Origin: Tannerella sp.
Lineage (GTDB): Bacteria; Bacteroidota; Bacteroidia; Bacteroidales; Tannerellaceae
NCBI GenBank assembly: GCA_031271245.1
Contig: JAISWC010000228.1
Coordinates: forward strand, 1-7,360
Direction: 5' to 3'
DNA: 7,360 nucleotides
A model generated the notes under the pieces. That model was given only the letters and a program-made list of their open reading frames with translations, was not told where the DNA came from and did not search any database. Position 1 is the first letter of the stretch. Each line of letters starts with the position of its first letter. Shown here piece after piece: positions 1-7,175 of this stretch. Both the position numbers and the translations under genes were made by a program.

Positions 1-8
1 ATTTCCCA

Positions 9-30
9 TGGGGAATCGGCGGATTCCCCA
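9..30. repeat. Short perfect inverted repeat
   Basis: A 9-bp perfect stem (9-17 with 22-30) encloses a 4-base loop, GGCG. The neighbouring TTTCCC (2-7) and AAAGGG (30-35) can form competing pairings with the same G and C runs. It lies about 70 bases past the end of the minus-strand transporter gene, so it could be part of a transcription end region, but no T-run follows on either strand. The role is unknown and the base pairing is all that is seen. Confidence 0.4.
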
Positions 31-55
31 AAGGGTTTTGAGAGCCGGCGCGACC

Positions 56-106
56 ATTTGAAATGTACCCTGTTTTTCTGAACGGTATGCCGTACATTTT
101 TCAAAT
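56..106 (-). terminator. Inverted repeat at the transporter stop codon, possible terminator
   Basis: Positions 56-68 pair with 92-106 as 13 base pairs with a two-base bulge (100-101), around a 23-base loop. On the minus strand the transporter's TGA stop (103-101) lies inside the first arm, so the hairpin would form in the RNA right at the end of the coding sequence. The placement suits a terminator or an RNA 3'-end stabiliser. The usual T-run after the second arm is missing, so intrinsic termination is uncertain. Confidence 0.4.
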
Positions 107-1036
107 ATCTGTCGTTTCCCGTCGTTGCAATTCGGCCTCCAGTTGGGCGCGCGACTTGCTCTGCGTCACAAGGTAGACCCCAAGAAAAACCAGCAGTGAC
201 GCAATGCCTTTGCTCCATCCGAACACATCCATCCCCGCCACTACCGCGACGGCCGAAGACACGAGCGGTTGCAGGTAATTATACATGCTAACCACCGTCG
301 GACGCAGGGATTTCTGACCGGTCGGGATCAGTAGGTAGGAGACAAAGGTGGCCAGAACAACAACGTATGCAATCCGGATGATCCTGTCCGGCGGCAGGGC
401 GGCATACGGAACGGACGCTACGTCGTGCCAGCAGAATGGCAGACTGACGATCGTGGCATAGAGAAACATCCATTTCATGGACGTGATGGCGCTGTAACGG
501 AGTATCAGTTTCTTGAACGCCGTCAGGTAGAGAGCAAAGGCGGCGCAGCTCAATACGCACAGCCAGTCGCCCATCCGGTTTGCACTGCCGGAATGGACGG
601 GATTCCCGTTGAAAATCAACAGCAGTGCGCCCGTCGCGCCGGTCAGGACGCCCCCTGCTTTTTTCCACGTGATCGGTTCCCGCAGGAAAAAGGCTGCCAG
701 GATCATGGTCAGGATCGGCACCGTCGTCGTAATGACCGACGCATCAATGGGCGAGGCCATCGAAAGTCCCACAATAAACGACATCTGATTAATCAGTATC
801 CCGAACATGGATGCAACAAAAAACAGAAAAAGGTCGCGCCGGCAGACCTGTTCCTTTTTTACGAACAGTGTCGCCAGCCAGAAAAGCGCCGCCGCACCGG
901 CAAAACGGAAAAACGTCAGCGCCAGGGGCGATGTGCCGCCCTCCGCGAGTACGGCCTTGGATACGGGCGTATTCAGTCCGAAAATGAAATATGCGGTGAA
1001 AAGCGCCGCGTGACCCTTGAAATTTTTATCCTCCAT
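101..1036 (-). CDS. EamA/DMT-family membrane transporter
   Basis: This predicted inner-membrane permease of the drug/metabolite transporter superfamily has 311 residues, normal for the family. It shows about ten hydrophobic segments arranged as two EamA halves. The first half opens with AALFTAYFIFGLNTPVSKA, a typical EamA first helix, and includes SPLALTFFRFAGAAALFW. The second half starts near DWLCVLSCAAFALYLTAFKK and includes the typical SMYNYLQPLVSSAVAV segment before the last helices. The substrate cannot be read from the sequence; family members export amino acids, metabolites or drugs. I chose the ATG at 1036 (MEDKNFKGH) over one ten codons upstream at 1066, because family members start close to the first helix and a -7-like promoter box (1061-1054) lies between the two. 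The gene is divergent from the ATPase cluster and shows no functional link to it. Confidence 0.9.
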   Translation of the reverse strand: MEDKNFKGHAALFTAYFIFGLNTPVSKAVLAEGGTSPLALTFFRFAGAAALFWLATLFVKKEQVCRRDLFLFFVASMFGILINQMSFIVGLSMASPIDASVITTTVPILTMILAAFFLREPITWKKAGGVLTGATGALLLIFNGNPVHSGSANRMGDWLCVLSCAAFALYLTAFKKLILRYSAITSMKWMFLYATIVSLPFCWHDVASVPYAALPPDRIIRIAYVVVLATFVSYLLIPTGQKSLRPTVVSMYNYLQPLVSSAVAVVAGMDVFGWSKGIASLLVFLGVYLVTQSKSRAQLEAELQRRETTDI

Positions 1037-1053
1037 TGCAGTGAATTTGATTG

Positions 1054-1061
1054 CAAAAGTA
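1054..1061 (-). promoter_or_regulatory. Bacteroidota-type -7 box candidate for the transporter
   Basis: Read on the minus strand, this is TACTTTTG, an exact match to the TAnnTTTG -7 consensus of Bacteroidota sigma-ABfr promoters. It lies 17 bases upstream of the chosen ATG and would give a very short leader. No convincing TTTG -33 element is found about 20 bases further upstream, so this is a candidate only. Confidence 0.35.
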
Positions 1062-1226
1062 AGCATTCGTTTCCATGTGTGATATGAAGCATTTCCTGTT
1101 TTTACATGATCTGCTCATAAAAATTACGGAACGTGCTCATTCGGCAGTTTTCCGCTTTTTGTGGTCAAAATACAACTTGTCGTGTTTTTTTATGGCAGAA
1201 AAGGGACTTCCGTGTGAATAAATTTC

Positions 1227-1234
1227 TATATTTG
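1227..1234 (+). promoter_or_regulatory. Bacteroidota-type -7 box candidate for the ATPase cluster
   Basis: TATATTTG matches the TAnnTTTG -7 consensus exactly. It lies 41 bases upstream of the subunit E start, in an AT-rich leader, which is a normal distance for a Bacteroidota promoter. A -33 TTTG would be expected near 1203-1206 but is not seen. This is the best promoter candidate for the 1276-6491 transcription unit. Confidence 0.5.
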
Positions 1235-1275
1235 CCATCTGAAAATATGAAACATATAAAAATAGTCAATTGGAA

Positions 1276-1866
1276 ATGGACGTAAAGATTCAGGAACTGA
1301 CCGACAAGATTTATCGTGAAGGGGTAGAAAAAGGGCAAGAGGAAGCCGGCCGGCTTGTCTCCGAAGCCGGTGCACAAAAGCAGGCTATTCTCAAGGAGGC
1401 GGAAGACGCGGCTAAACAGATTGTGGAAGCCGCGGAAAAACAGGCCGCCGAATGGAAGAAGAATACGGAAGCCGAGTTGAAGCTGTTTGCCGCTCAGGCC
1501 GTGGAAGCCCTGAAAAGCGAAGTGGCTAACCTGATCACGGGAAAGATCGTGTCGGAAAACATAAAGCCCGCAGTGGCTGACAAAACTTTTATGCAACAGG
1601 TCATGCTGGAAATTGCGCGGGAATGGGTGAAACAAGACGGACTGGTCATCCGGACGGCCGACGCACAGGCCTTGACTGCTTATTTTGAGGGAAACGCCAA
1701 AGAATTGCTGAACCGGGGCGTGCAAATCGAAAAGGTGAACGGAAAAGACACTTCCTTCACCATCGCGCCTGCCGACGAGTCGTACAAAGTCACTTTCGGC
1801 GAAGAAGAATTTATGGCTTTCTTTAAGGAATTTCTGCGTCCACAGCTGGTAGAAATACTGTTCTGA
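1276..1866 (+). CDS. ntpE: V/A-type ATPase subunit E (peripheral stalk)
   Basis: This 196-residue protein is a subunit E-like peripheral stalk component, which with its partner subunit holds the A/B head still while the rotor turns. Residues 1 to about 95 are a long charged helix rich in Ala, Glu, Lys and Gln (for example EGVEKGQEEAGRLVSEAG and EAEDAAKQIVEAAEKQAAEW), typical of the E-subunit coiled coil. The rest is a mixed, probably globular C-terminal domain that ends in EFLRPQLVEILF, as E subunits often do. The ATG at 1276 gives MDVKIQELTDKIYREG; a TTG two codons earlier (1270) is a less likely start. The family is poorly conserved in sequence, so the call also rests on position: first gene of an ATPase cluster, with DUF2764 starting one base after its stop. 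Confidence 0.87.
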   Translation: MDVKIQELTDKIYREGVEKGQEEAGRLVSEAGAQKQAILKEAEDAAKQIVEAAEKQAAEWKKNTEAELKLFAAQAVEALKSEVANLITGKIVSENIKPAVADKTFMQQVMLEIAREWVKQDGLVIRTADAQALTAYFEGNAKELLNRGVQIEKVNGKDTSFTIAPADESYKVTFGEEEFMAFFKEFLRPQLVEILF

Positions 1867-1867
1867 T

Positions 1868-2764
1868 ATGAGTAGCGAGTATTACTACCTGGTTGCGGGG
1901 CTTCCCAATATTTCGGCGGAAGACAGCAAACTGCCCTATACCCTCCTTGCCTTTCGGGAGGAGGTGGAAAGTCAGCTTTCGGAAACTGACCGGGCCTTGC
2001 TGCGTTTACTTTTCCTGAAATTTGACAACCGGAATTTGCTGGAACTGATCCGACATTCGGACGCTCAGCCGGACCCGAAAGGGAACTTTTCGCCGGACGA
2101 ACTGGACGAGTTGCTCCGCGACCCGGAGCAGCCGCCGGCCGAGGGTAGGAAATACGTCATTCCGGATTATATGAAAACGTTCGTCCAAATCTGCCGGGCG
2201 GAGGACGAAAAGGACGAACCGGGCGCCGTCGCGTGGGAAGACCGTCTGGCGACGCTGTATTACGGATATGCCATGCAGTGCGGCAACGCATTTGTGGCCG
2301 ACTGGTTCGAACTGAACCTCGACATTGGCAACTTCCTGACCGCCGTCACCTGCCGTAAATACGGCCTGAACCGGGCGGACTTCATCGTGGGGGACAGTGA
2401 ATATGCACAGCTGTTCCGCACCTCCGGCGCACGCGACTTCGGACTGGGCGACACGTGGGAATACCTGCCCGCCGTGCAGCGGATCGCCGAAGAACCCGAC
2501 CTGCTCACACGCGAGAGGAAAATCGACCGCCTGAAATGGGACTGGCTGGAAGAGCATACGGTATTCAAAACCTTCACGGTCGAAAGCCTGCTCGCCTGGC
2601 TGCTGAAACTGGAGATGATCGAACGCTGGACTACGCTCGACCGTGCGGCCGGCGAACGGGCTTTCCGCCAGGTAATCGGCGCAATGAAAACGGGCAGCAA
2701 TCATGCTCTCGAAGAATTTAAACGAAACAGTAAAAATGCTCATTATAAGTCTGAATCAATTTAA
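1868..2764 (+). CDS. DUF2764 protein, probable V/A-ATPase subunit C-like component
   Basis: This 298-residue soluble protein resembles the DUF2764 family, found in Bacteroidota V/A-ATPase clusters where archaeal-type clusters carry subunit C. The inferred role is the cone-shaped adaptor that joins the central shaft to the membrane ring. The N-terminus MSSEYYYLVAGLPNIS is characteristic. The protein is rich in acidic residues, Trp and Leu, has no signal peptide or membrane segment, and carries the conserved-looking stretches ERKIDRLKWDWLEEHTVF and LLAWLLKLEMIERW. It starts one base after the subunit E stop (TGATATG), which suggests translational coupling. The last residues after FKRN (SKNAHYKSESI) fall in AT-rich sequence next to the inserted lipoprotein-like gene and may be a local extension. 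The family match is from recognition; the subunit C role is an inference. Confidence 0.82.
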   Translation: MSSEYYYLVAGLPNISAEDSKLPYTLLAFREEVESQLSETDRALLRLLFLKFDNRNLLELIRHSDAQPDPKGNFSPDELDELLRDPEQPPAEGRKYVIPDYMKTFVQICRAEDEKDEPGAVAWEDRLATLYYGYAMQCGNAFVADWFELNLDIGNFLTAVTCRKYGLNRADFIVGDSEYAQLFRTSGARDFGLGDTWEYLPAVQRIAEEPDLLTRERKIDRLKWDWLEEHTVFKTFTVESLLAWLLKLEMIERWTTLDRAAGERAFRQVIGAMKTGSNHALEEFKRNSKNAHYKSESI

Positions 2765-2780
2765 TCACAAATATATAAAA

Positions 2781-3374
2781 ATGAAAAATTTGCTTATTGT
2801 AGCTGCCATCGCAGCATTGTTTCCGGCATGTTCTCAGGTACTTCCTCCGGCCATTCAGTCGCCGAAGGCAATAGAAGAACTTGCAACCGATCTGAAAAAG
2901 ATCGCTAAAGATTATAAGATCGAAAAAGTAGTGATACACGAAAAAGAGGAACTGTCAGGTAGTTTTGGCATGAGCGCCGTCGATATGCGCGACAGCAAAG
3001 GCGCAAGATATGAACAGGTGCTTTACTACAATTTCGGGATTCCCCACAATGACCCTAAACCCCGGAGTGGACGGGATTCCGGTTCCGAAAATGTGCAGTA
3101 TATTAGTGTGGACGATATTATCGAACGGAAAGACCTGATCGAGAAATATGTCGAAGAAGCGAAGACGCAACTTCCGGAAGGGTATACTTTCGAGAGCGTG
3201 GATTTTATCGCGTTTAAGCCCGACGACAGGGGAGCGTTCAGCCTGTCGTTCGAGCTTCAGGTCACCGAAACAGGCAAAGCAGCCCGCATGGAAGGCGGAC
3301 GAAAAGTGACCGACTATTATGAATTGAATTTTTACGTCGACAAGGATGGCAACATCACTCACGACGAATGGTAA
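2781..3374 (+). CDS. Hypothetical lipoprotein inside the ATPase cluster
   Basis: I do not recognise this family. The 197-residue product starts MKNLLIVAAIAALFPACSQ, a basic start, hydrophobic stretch and cysteine at residue 17 that look like a lipoprotein signal (-3 to +1 FPAC, a loose lipobox). The mature part is soluble and charged, with a Lys-rich helix (IEELATDLKKIAKDYKIEKV) and then alternating strands such as YEQVLYYNFGI, YTFESVDFIAFK and YYELNFYVDKDGNITHDEW, suggesting a small alpha/beta domain exposed in the periplasm or at the outer membrane. An upstream in-frame ATG (2703) would overlap DUF2764 and bury the signal, so the ATG at 2781 is preferred. It lies 16 bases after DUF2764 and 3 bases before subunit A, so it is probably co-transcribed. 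No ATPase subunit of this kind is known to me. Confidence 0.75.
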   Translation: MKNLLIVAAIAALFPACSQVLPPAIQSPKAIEELATDLKKIAKDYKIEKVVIHEKEELSGSFGMSAVDMRDSKGARYEQVLYYNFGIPHNDPKPRSGRDSGSENVQYISVDDIIERKDLIEKYVEEAKTQLPEGYTFESVDFIAFKPDDRGAFSLSFELQVTETGKAARMEGGRKVTDYYELNFYVDKDGNITHDEW

Positions 3375-3377
3375 TCT

Positions 3378-5135
3378 ATGGCAACAAAAGGTATAGTTAA
3401 AGGAATCGTATCCAATCTGGTCACCCTCGAAGTCGACGGGCCGGTTTCCCAGAATGAAATCTGTTACATCACCGTGGGAGGTGTCAGGCTGATGTCCGAG
3501 GTCATCAAGATCATCGGACGGAACGCTTACGTACAGGTGTTTGAAAGTACGCGCGGCATGCGTGTGGGTGACGGGGCCGAGTTTGACGGGCACATGCTCG
3601 AAGTTACGCTCGGCCCCGGTATGCTGTCGCGCAACTACGACGGCCTGCAAAACGATCTCGACAAGATGGAGGGCGTATTCCTCCGTCGCGGCGAGTACAC
3701 TTTCGCGCTCGACAATGAGAAGAAATGGCGCTTCAAGCCGCTGGCAAAAACGGGCGACAGGGTTTCGGCCGGCCACTGGCTGGGCGAGGTGGACGAAAAT
3801 TTCCAGCCGCACAAAATCATGGCGCCCTTCGCGCTGAAAGGCGTGTACACGCTTCAATGGCTGGCAGCCGAAGGCGAGTACACGATTCGGGATACCGTCG
3901 CCGTGCTCGTCGCGGACGACGGCAGCGAAATCAAAGTCACCATGACCCAGCGGTGGCCCGTGAAGCAGGCCATCACCTGCTACCGCGAGAAGCCCCGCCC
4001 CTACAAACTGCTCGAAACGGGCGTGCGTACGATCGACACCGTTAACCCGATTGTGGAGGGCGGCACCGGATTCATCCCCGGCCCCTTCGGCACGGGAAAG
4101 ACCGTCATGCAGCACGCTATCTCGAAACAGGCCGAGGCCGACATCGTCGTCATTGCCGCCTGTGGCGAACGCGCCAACGAGGTAGTGGAGATATTCGCCG
4201 AGTTCCCGCACCTGGTTGACCCGCATACTGGGCGCAAACTGATGGAACGCACGATTATCATCGCCAACACATCCAACATGCCCGTGGCCGCCCGCGAAGC
4301 GTCGGTCTATACGGCCATGACGATTGCCGAATATTACCGCAGCATGGGGCTGAAGGTGCTGCTGATGGCCGACTCGACCTCGCGCTGGGCGCAGGCGCTG
4401 CGCGAAATGTCGAACCGGCTCGAAGAACTGCCCGGGCCGGACGCTTTTCCGATGGACCTCTCGGCCATCATTGCCAACTTCTATGCCCGCGCGGGATACG
4501 TGGTGCTCAACAACGGCGCAACCGGTTCGGTGACCTTCATCGGCACCGTCTCGCCCGCCGGCGGAAACCTCAAGGAACCGGTCACGGAGAATACGAAAAA
4601 GGTGGCGCGCTGTTTTTACGCTCTCGAACAGGAACGCGCCGACCGCAAACGCTATCCGGCCATCAATCCCATCGATAGCTATTCCAAGTATCTTGAATAT
4701 CCCGAATTTCAGGAATACATCGCGCAGCACGTGTCGGAAACGTGGATTGAAAAGGTGAACGAAATCAAGACCCGTATGCTGCGCGGAAAGGAAATTGCGG
4801 AACAGATCAATATCCTCGGCGACGACGGCGTGCCGGTGGACTACCACGTGACCTTCTGGAAATCGGAACTGATTGACTTTGTGATCCTCCAGCAGGACGC
4901 CTTCGACCCCGTCGACGCCGTCACGTCGCTCGAACGCCAGGAGTTCATGCTCGACAGGGTGGTGAACATCTGCCGCGCCGAGTTTCGCTTCGAAACCTTC
5001 ACCGGCGTGATGGATTATTTCAAGAATCTGATTAACATCTTCAGGCAGATGAACTATTCCGAATACAAAAGCGAACCGTTTGACCGCTTCGACCGTCAGC
5101 TGGACGAACTGCTCAACGAACGAAAGGAGAATTAA
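3378..5135 (+). CDS. ntpA: V/A-type ATPase catalytic subunit A
   Basis: Catalytic subunit of the cytoplasmic A3B3 head, which hydrolyses or makes ATP coupled to ion movement across the membrane. Its 585 residues are the usual length. The N-terminal beta-barrel starts MATKGIVKGIVSNLVTLEV. The A-subunit-specific bulge (non-homologous region) spans roughly residues 95-190 and includes GHWLGEV and KIMAPFALKGVYTLQW. The P-loop GPFGTGKT is at residues 235-242, and the family's GER motif with its Glu (E264) is in GERANEVVEIF. The Walker B strand VLLMAD is at 327-332, followed by STSRWAQALREMSNRLEELPG. All catalytic motifs are present, so the protein looks active. It starts 3 bases after the lipoprotein-like gene and ends 3 bases before subunit B. 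The direction of use (synthesis or ion pumping) and the ion cannot be told from this subunit. Confidence 0.97.
   Translation: MATKGIVKGIVSNLVTLEVDGPVSQNEICYITVGGVRLMSEVIKIIGRNAYVQVFESTRGMRVGDGAEFDGHMLEVTLGPGMLSRNYDGLQNDLDKMEGVFLRRGEYTFALDNEKKWRFKPLAKTGDRVSAGHWLGEVDENFQPHKIMAPFALKGVYTLQWLAAEGEYTIRDTVAVLVADDGSEIKVTMTQRWPVKQAITCYREKPRPYKLLETGVRTIDTVNPIVEGGTGFIPGPFGTGKTVMQHAISKQAEADIVVIAACGERANEVVEIFAEFPHLVDPHTGRKLMERTIIIANTSNMPVAAREASVYTAMTIAEYYRSMGLKVLLMADSTSRWAQALREMSNRLEELPGPDAFPMDLSAIIANFYARAGYVVLNNGATGSVTFIGTVSPAGGNLKEPVTENTKKVARCFYALEQERADRKRYPAINPIDSYSKYLEYPEFQEYIAQHVSETWIEKVNEIKTRMLRGKEIAEQINILGDDGVPVDYHVTFWKSELIDFVILQQDAFDPVDAVTSLERQEFMLDRVVNICRAEFRFETFTGVMDYFKNLINIFRQMNYSEYKSEPFDRFDRQLDELLNERKEN
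5124..5130 (+). promoter_or_regulatory. Ribosome-binding site of subunit B
   Basis: AAGGAGA lies 8 bases before the ATG at 5139 and overlaps the last codons of subunit A. It is notably strong for this window, where the other cluster genes lack a clear site, and may help keep A and B translation matched. Confidence 0.55.
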
Positions 5136-5138
5136 GCT

Positions 5139-6491
5139 ATGGCGACAAAAGCATTTCAAAAGATATATACGAAGATTACCCAGATCACGAAAGCGACCTG
5201 TTCGCTCAGGGCGACGGGCGTGGGGTACGACGAACTGGCCTCGGTCGACGGCAAACTGGCGCAGGTGGTGAAAATCATCGGCGACGAAGTCACCCTGCAG
5301 GTCTTTTCCGGCACGGAAGGCATCCCCACCAACGCCGAGGTCGTGTTTATGGGCAAGGCGCCCACGCTCAGGGTGAGCGAACAGTTGGCCGGACGGTTCT
5401 TCAACGCCGCGGGCGAGCCGATCGACGGCGGACCGGTCATCGAAGGCGAGGAAGTCGAAATCGGCGGACCGTCGGTCAATCCCGTCCGCCGCGAACAGCC
5501 CTCGGAACTGATTGCCACCGGCATCGCAGGCATCGACCTGAACAATACGCTCGTCACGGGACAGAAGATTCCCTTCTTCGCCGACCCCGACCAGCCTTTC
5601 AATCAGGTCATGGCCCTGGTCGCCCTGCGCGCTCGCTCCGACAAAATCATCCTCGGAGGCATGGGCATGACCAACGACGATTACCTGTTTTTCAGGAACA
5701 CCTTCAGCAACGCCGGCGCACTGGACCGCATCGTCAGCTTCATCAACACCACCGAAAATCCGTCGGTCGAGCGGCTGCTGATCCCCGACATGGCGCTCAC
5801 GGCGGCGGAATATTTCGCCGTCAGGAAGCATGAAAAGGTGCTGGTGCTGCTCACCGACATGACCAACTATGCCGACGCCCTGGCCATCGTGTCCAACCGC
5901 ATGGACCAGATTCCGTCGAAGGATTCCATGCCCGGCTCCATCTATTCCGACCTGGCGAAAATCTACGAAAAGGCCGTGCAGTTCCCCGACGGAGGCAGCA
6001 TCACGATCATCGCCGTAACGACGCTCTCGGGTGGCGACATCACCCACGCCGTGCCCGACAACACGGGCTACATCACCGAGGGACAACTCTACCTCCGCCG
6101 CGACAGCGACGTGGGCAAGGTCATCGTCGACCCCTTCCGCAGTCTCTCGCGACTCAAACAGCTGGTCATCGGCCGTAAAACGCGCGAAGACCATCCCCAG
6201 GTGATGAATGCCGCCGTGCGCCTCTACGCCGACGCCGCCAACGCAAAAACCAAACTCGAAAACGGTTTCGACCTCACGGATTACGACAACCGCGCCCTGG
6301 CTTTTGCGCGCGATTACTCGGAAAAACTGCTGGCCATCGACGTGAACCTCGACACCACCGAAATGCTCGACGTGACCTGGAGCCTCTTCGACCGCTATTT
6401 TACGCCCGCCGAGGCCAATATCAAACAGGAACTGGTAGATAAATACTGGAAGGATTCGGTAACCCGAAAACTTAAAGACTCAAAGAATTAA
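5139..6491 (+). CDS. ntpB: V/A-type ATPase regulatory subunit B
   Basis: Non-catalytic partner of subunit A in the A3B3 head. The 450 residues contain the beta-barrel (MATKAFQKIYTKI to about residue 75), the nucleotide-binding fold and the C-terminal helical domain. As expected for B, the P-loop is degenerate: residues 138-147 read LVTGQKIPFF with no GxxxxGKT. Conserved B motifs are seen in VLLTDMTNYADALAIVSNRM, DNTGYITEGQLYLRRD and SLSRL; R338 in SLSRL is at the place of the arginine that completes the A-subunit catalytic site. The start is backed by AAGGAGA at 5124-5130, the best ribosome-binding site among the ATPase genes. The last residues (KLKDSKN) and the stop lie inside an AT-rich tandem repeat, so the natural C-terminus may have been altered slightly. 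Confidence 0.96.
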   Translation: MATKAFQKIYTKITQITKATCSLRATGVGYDELASVDGKLAQVVKIIGDEVTLQVFSGTEGIPTNAEVVFMGKAPTLRVSEQLAGRFFNAAGEPIDGGPVIEGEEVEIGGPSVNPVRREQPSELIATGIAGIDLNNTLVTGQKIPFFADPDQPFNQVMALVALRARSDKIILGGMGMTNDDYLFFRNTFSNAGALDRIVSFINTTENPSVERLLIPDMALTAAEYFAVRKHEKVLVLLTDMTNYADALAIVSNRMDQIPSKDSMPGSIYSDLAKIYEKAVQFPDGGSITIIAVTTLSGGDITHAVPDNTGYITEGQLYLRRDSDVGKVIVDPFRSLSRLKQLVIGRKTREDHPQVMNAAVRLYADAANAKTKLENGFDLTDYDNRALAFARDYSEKLLAIDVNLDTTEMLDVTWSLFDRYFTPAEANIKQELVDKYWKDSVTRKLKDSKN

Positions 6492-6503
6492 AGATTTAGA
6501 GAA
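6472..6503 (+). repeat. Imperfect 16-bp tandem repeat across the subunit B stop
   Basis: Two adjacent 16-bp units, TTAAAGACTCAAAGAA (6472-6487) and TTAAAGATTTAGAGAA (6488-6503), differ at four positions. Weaker units, each starting with TTAA or TTAG, follow at 6504, 6516 and 6530, up to the start of the next gene. The subunit B stop codon TAA (6489-6491) lies at the start of the second unit. The sequence is AT-rich and purine-biased, in sharp contrast to the GC-rich coding sequence before it. This looks like slippage-type repeat expansion, or a scar where the following genes were joined. Confidence 0.65.
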
Positions 6504-6522
6504 TTAATAACTTGATTAAAAA

Positions 6523-6528
6523 TAGGAG
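6523..6528 (+). promoter_or_regulatory. Candidate ribosome-binding site for the broken gene
   Basis: The sequence TAGGAG lies 9 bases before the ATG at 6538. It supports that ATG, or the GTG directly before it, as a real translation start and so supports a genuine gene rather than a chance reading frame. Confidence 0.4.
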
Positions 6529-6537
6529 ATTAGAGTG

Positions 6538-6811
6538 ATGAAATCAAACAGACATGTAGCAGAAGTGCCAACCACACTGATAGCCGCTTTGGAAAATTCG
6601 ACCAGTACGTCGATAGAAGAGATTCAAATCCTACGACATCGTAGCGCTCTCGGGAAGCGAAGCCTACCAGGCCGTCCTATTCTACCATGTCGTCAAGATG
6701 GCCGTAGACCAGGGCGTGCCCGGGGCGAAAGCCATTCTCGACGAACTGAGCAAGCGTTTCCCGCACGTAACCCGCAAAACGCCCGGACCGACGAATACGG
6801 ATACGAAATAA
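6538..6811 (+). pseudogene. Small hypothetical protein gene broken by a frameshift
   Basis: Two reading frames join to give one protein-like product of about 90 residues. The first part starts MKSNRHVAEVPTTLIAALEN at 6538. The second part, one frame over and open from 6617, reads RFKSYDIVALSGSEAYQAV and continues with VKMAVDQGVPGAKAILDEL and SKRFPHVTRKT to a TAA at 6809-6811. Past about 6630 the first frame turns into an Arg- and Pro-rich sequence typical of a wrong frame, although it stays open to 6834. A stop (TAG, 6614-6616) in the second frame places the shift at or after 6617, most likely 6617-6640; one surplus base would explain it. It could be a true inactivation, a sequencing error or, less likely, programmed frameshifting. 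I do not recognise the family; the product looks helical and soluble. Confidence 0.65.
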
Positions 6812-6830
6812 CCGTTTGGGAGAAATTTAA

Positions 6831-7172
6831 ATGAATAAGTGTAGAATAACAGTCTTGAAAAGGCACTTTGATGGAGATCTTGCAGGAGAATATGGCGTAA
6901 AAAATATAGGTAAATGCCCTCTGCACAGTGAAGGGCAGGTTTTTTACGGCGACTGGGCAAAACCGGAAGGATTTTGTGACGAGGCGTGGAAAGCCATTTA
7001 TCAATATGTTTTTGCACTGGCGCATGGAAGTGACGTTTTTTATTACAAAGACTGGATTGAGAAACCCGGAGTGGCAATATGCAGTTGTAACGACGGATTG
7101 CGTCCCGTGATTTTTAAAATTGAAAGAACGGAAGAAGAATCTGCAATCAATCATACACTTAGTGAAGAATGA
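6831..7172 (+). CDS. TIGR04076-family protein
   Basis: This 113-residue protein matches my memory of the TIGR04076 family, small Cys-containing proteins of unknown function found mostly in anaerobes. Characteristic stretches are MNKCRITVLKRHFD, CPLHSEGQVFY, KPEGFCDEAWKAIYQYVFAL and GVAICSCNDGLRPVIFK. Five cysteines (4, 29, 49, 84, 86), including the CSC pair near the C-terminus, suggest metal binding or redox chemistry, but no function is established that I know of. There is no signal peptide or membrane segment, so it is probably cytoplasmic. GGGAG at 6818-6822 fits a ribosome-binding site. Its codon use looks less GC-rich than that of the ATPase genes, hinting at a different origin. It follows the broken gene by 19 bases and may share its transcript; no link to the ATPase is evident. 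Confidence 0.87.
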   Translation: MNKCRITVLKRHFDGDLAGEYGVKNIGKCPLHSEGQVFYGDWAKPEGFCDEAWKAIYQYVFALAHGSDVFYYKDWIEKPGVAICSCNDGLRPVIFKIERTEEESAINHTLSEE

Positions 7173-7175
7173 ATC

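Noticed and set aside
425..1087. Plus-strand open frame of 220 codons opposite the transporter
   Set aside because: The minus-strand reading gives a clear ten-helix EamA protein, whereas this frame gives a Gln-, Arg- and Lys-rich sequence without domains.
1127..1160. Possible terminator: CGGAA and TTCCG followed by CTTTTT
   Set aside because: The stem is only 5 bp with an 18-base loop, and it lies in a divergent promoter region where no plus-strand gene ends.
2006..2743. Minus-strand open frame of 245 codons opposite DUF2764
   Set aside because: It is a shadow of the DUF2764 gene; the sense frame has the family's start and the expected operon position.
2955..6194. Very long open frame of 1079 codons on the minus strand
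   Set aside because: It lies antisense to the lipoprotein-like gene and to subunits A and B, which have strong family motifs. Its product is a His-, Arg- and Val-rich mix with no domain, the usual mirror of GC-rich codon bias.
6535..6834. Uninterrupted 99-residue reading of the small gene after subunit B
   Set aside because: After about 30 residues it becomes Arg- and Pro-rich nonsense, while the adjacent frame becomes protein-like. The frameshifted pseudogene explains the sequence better.
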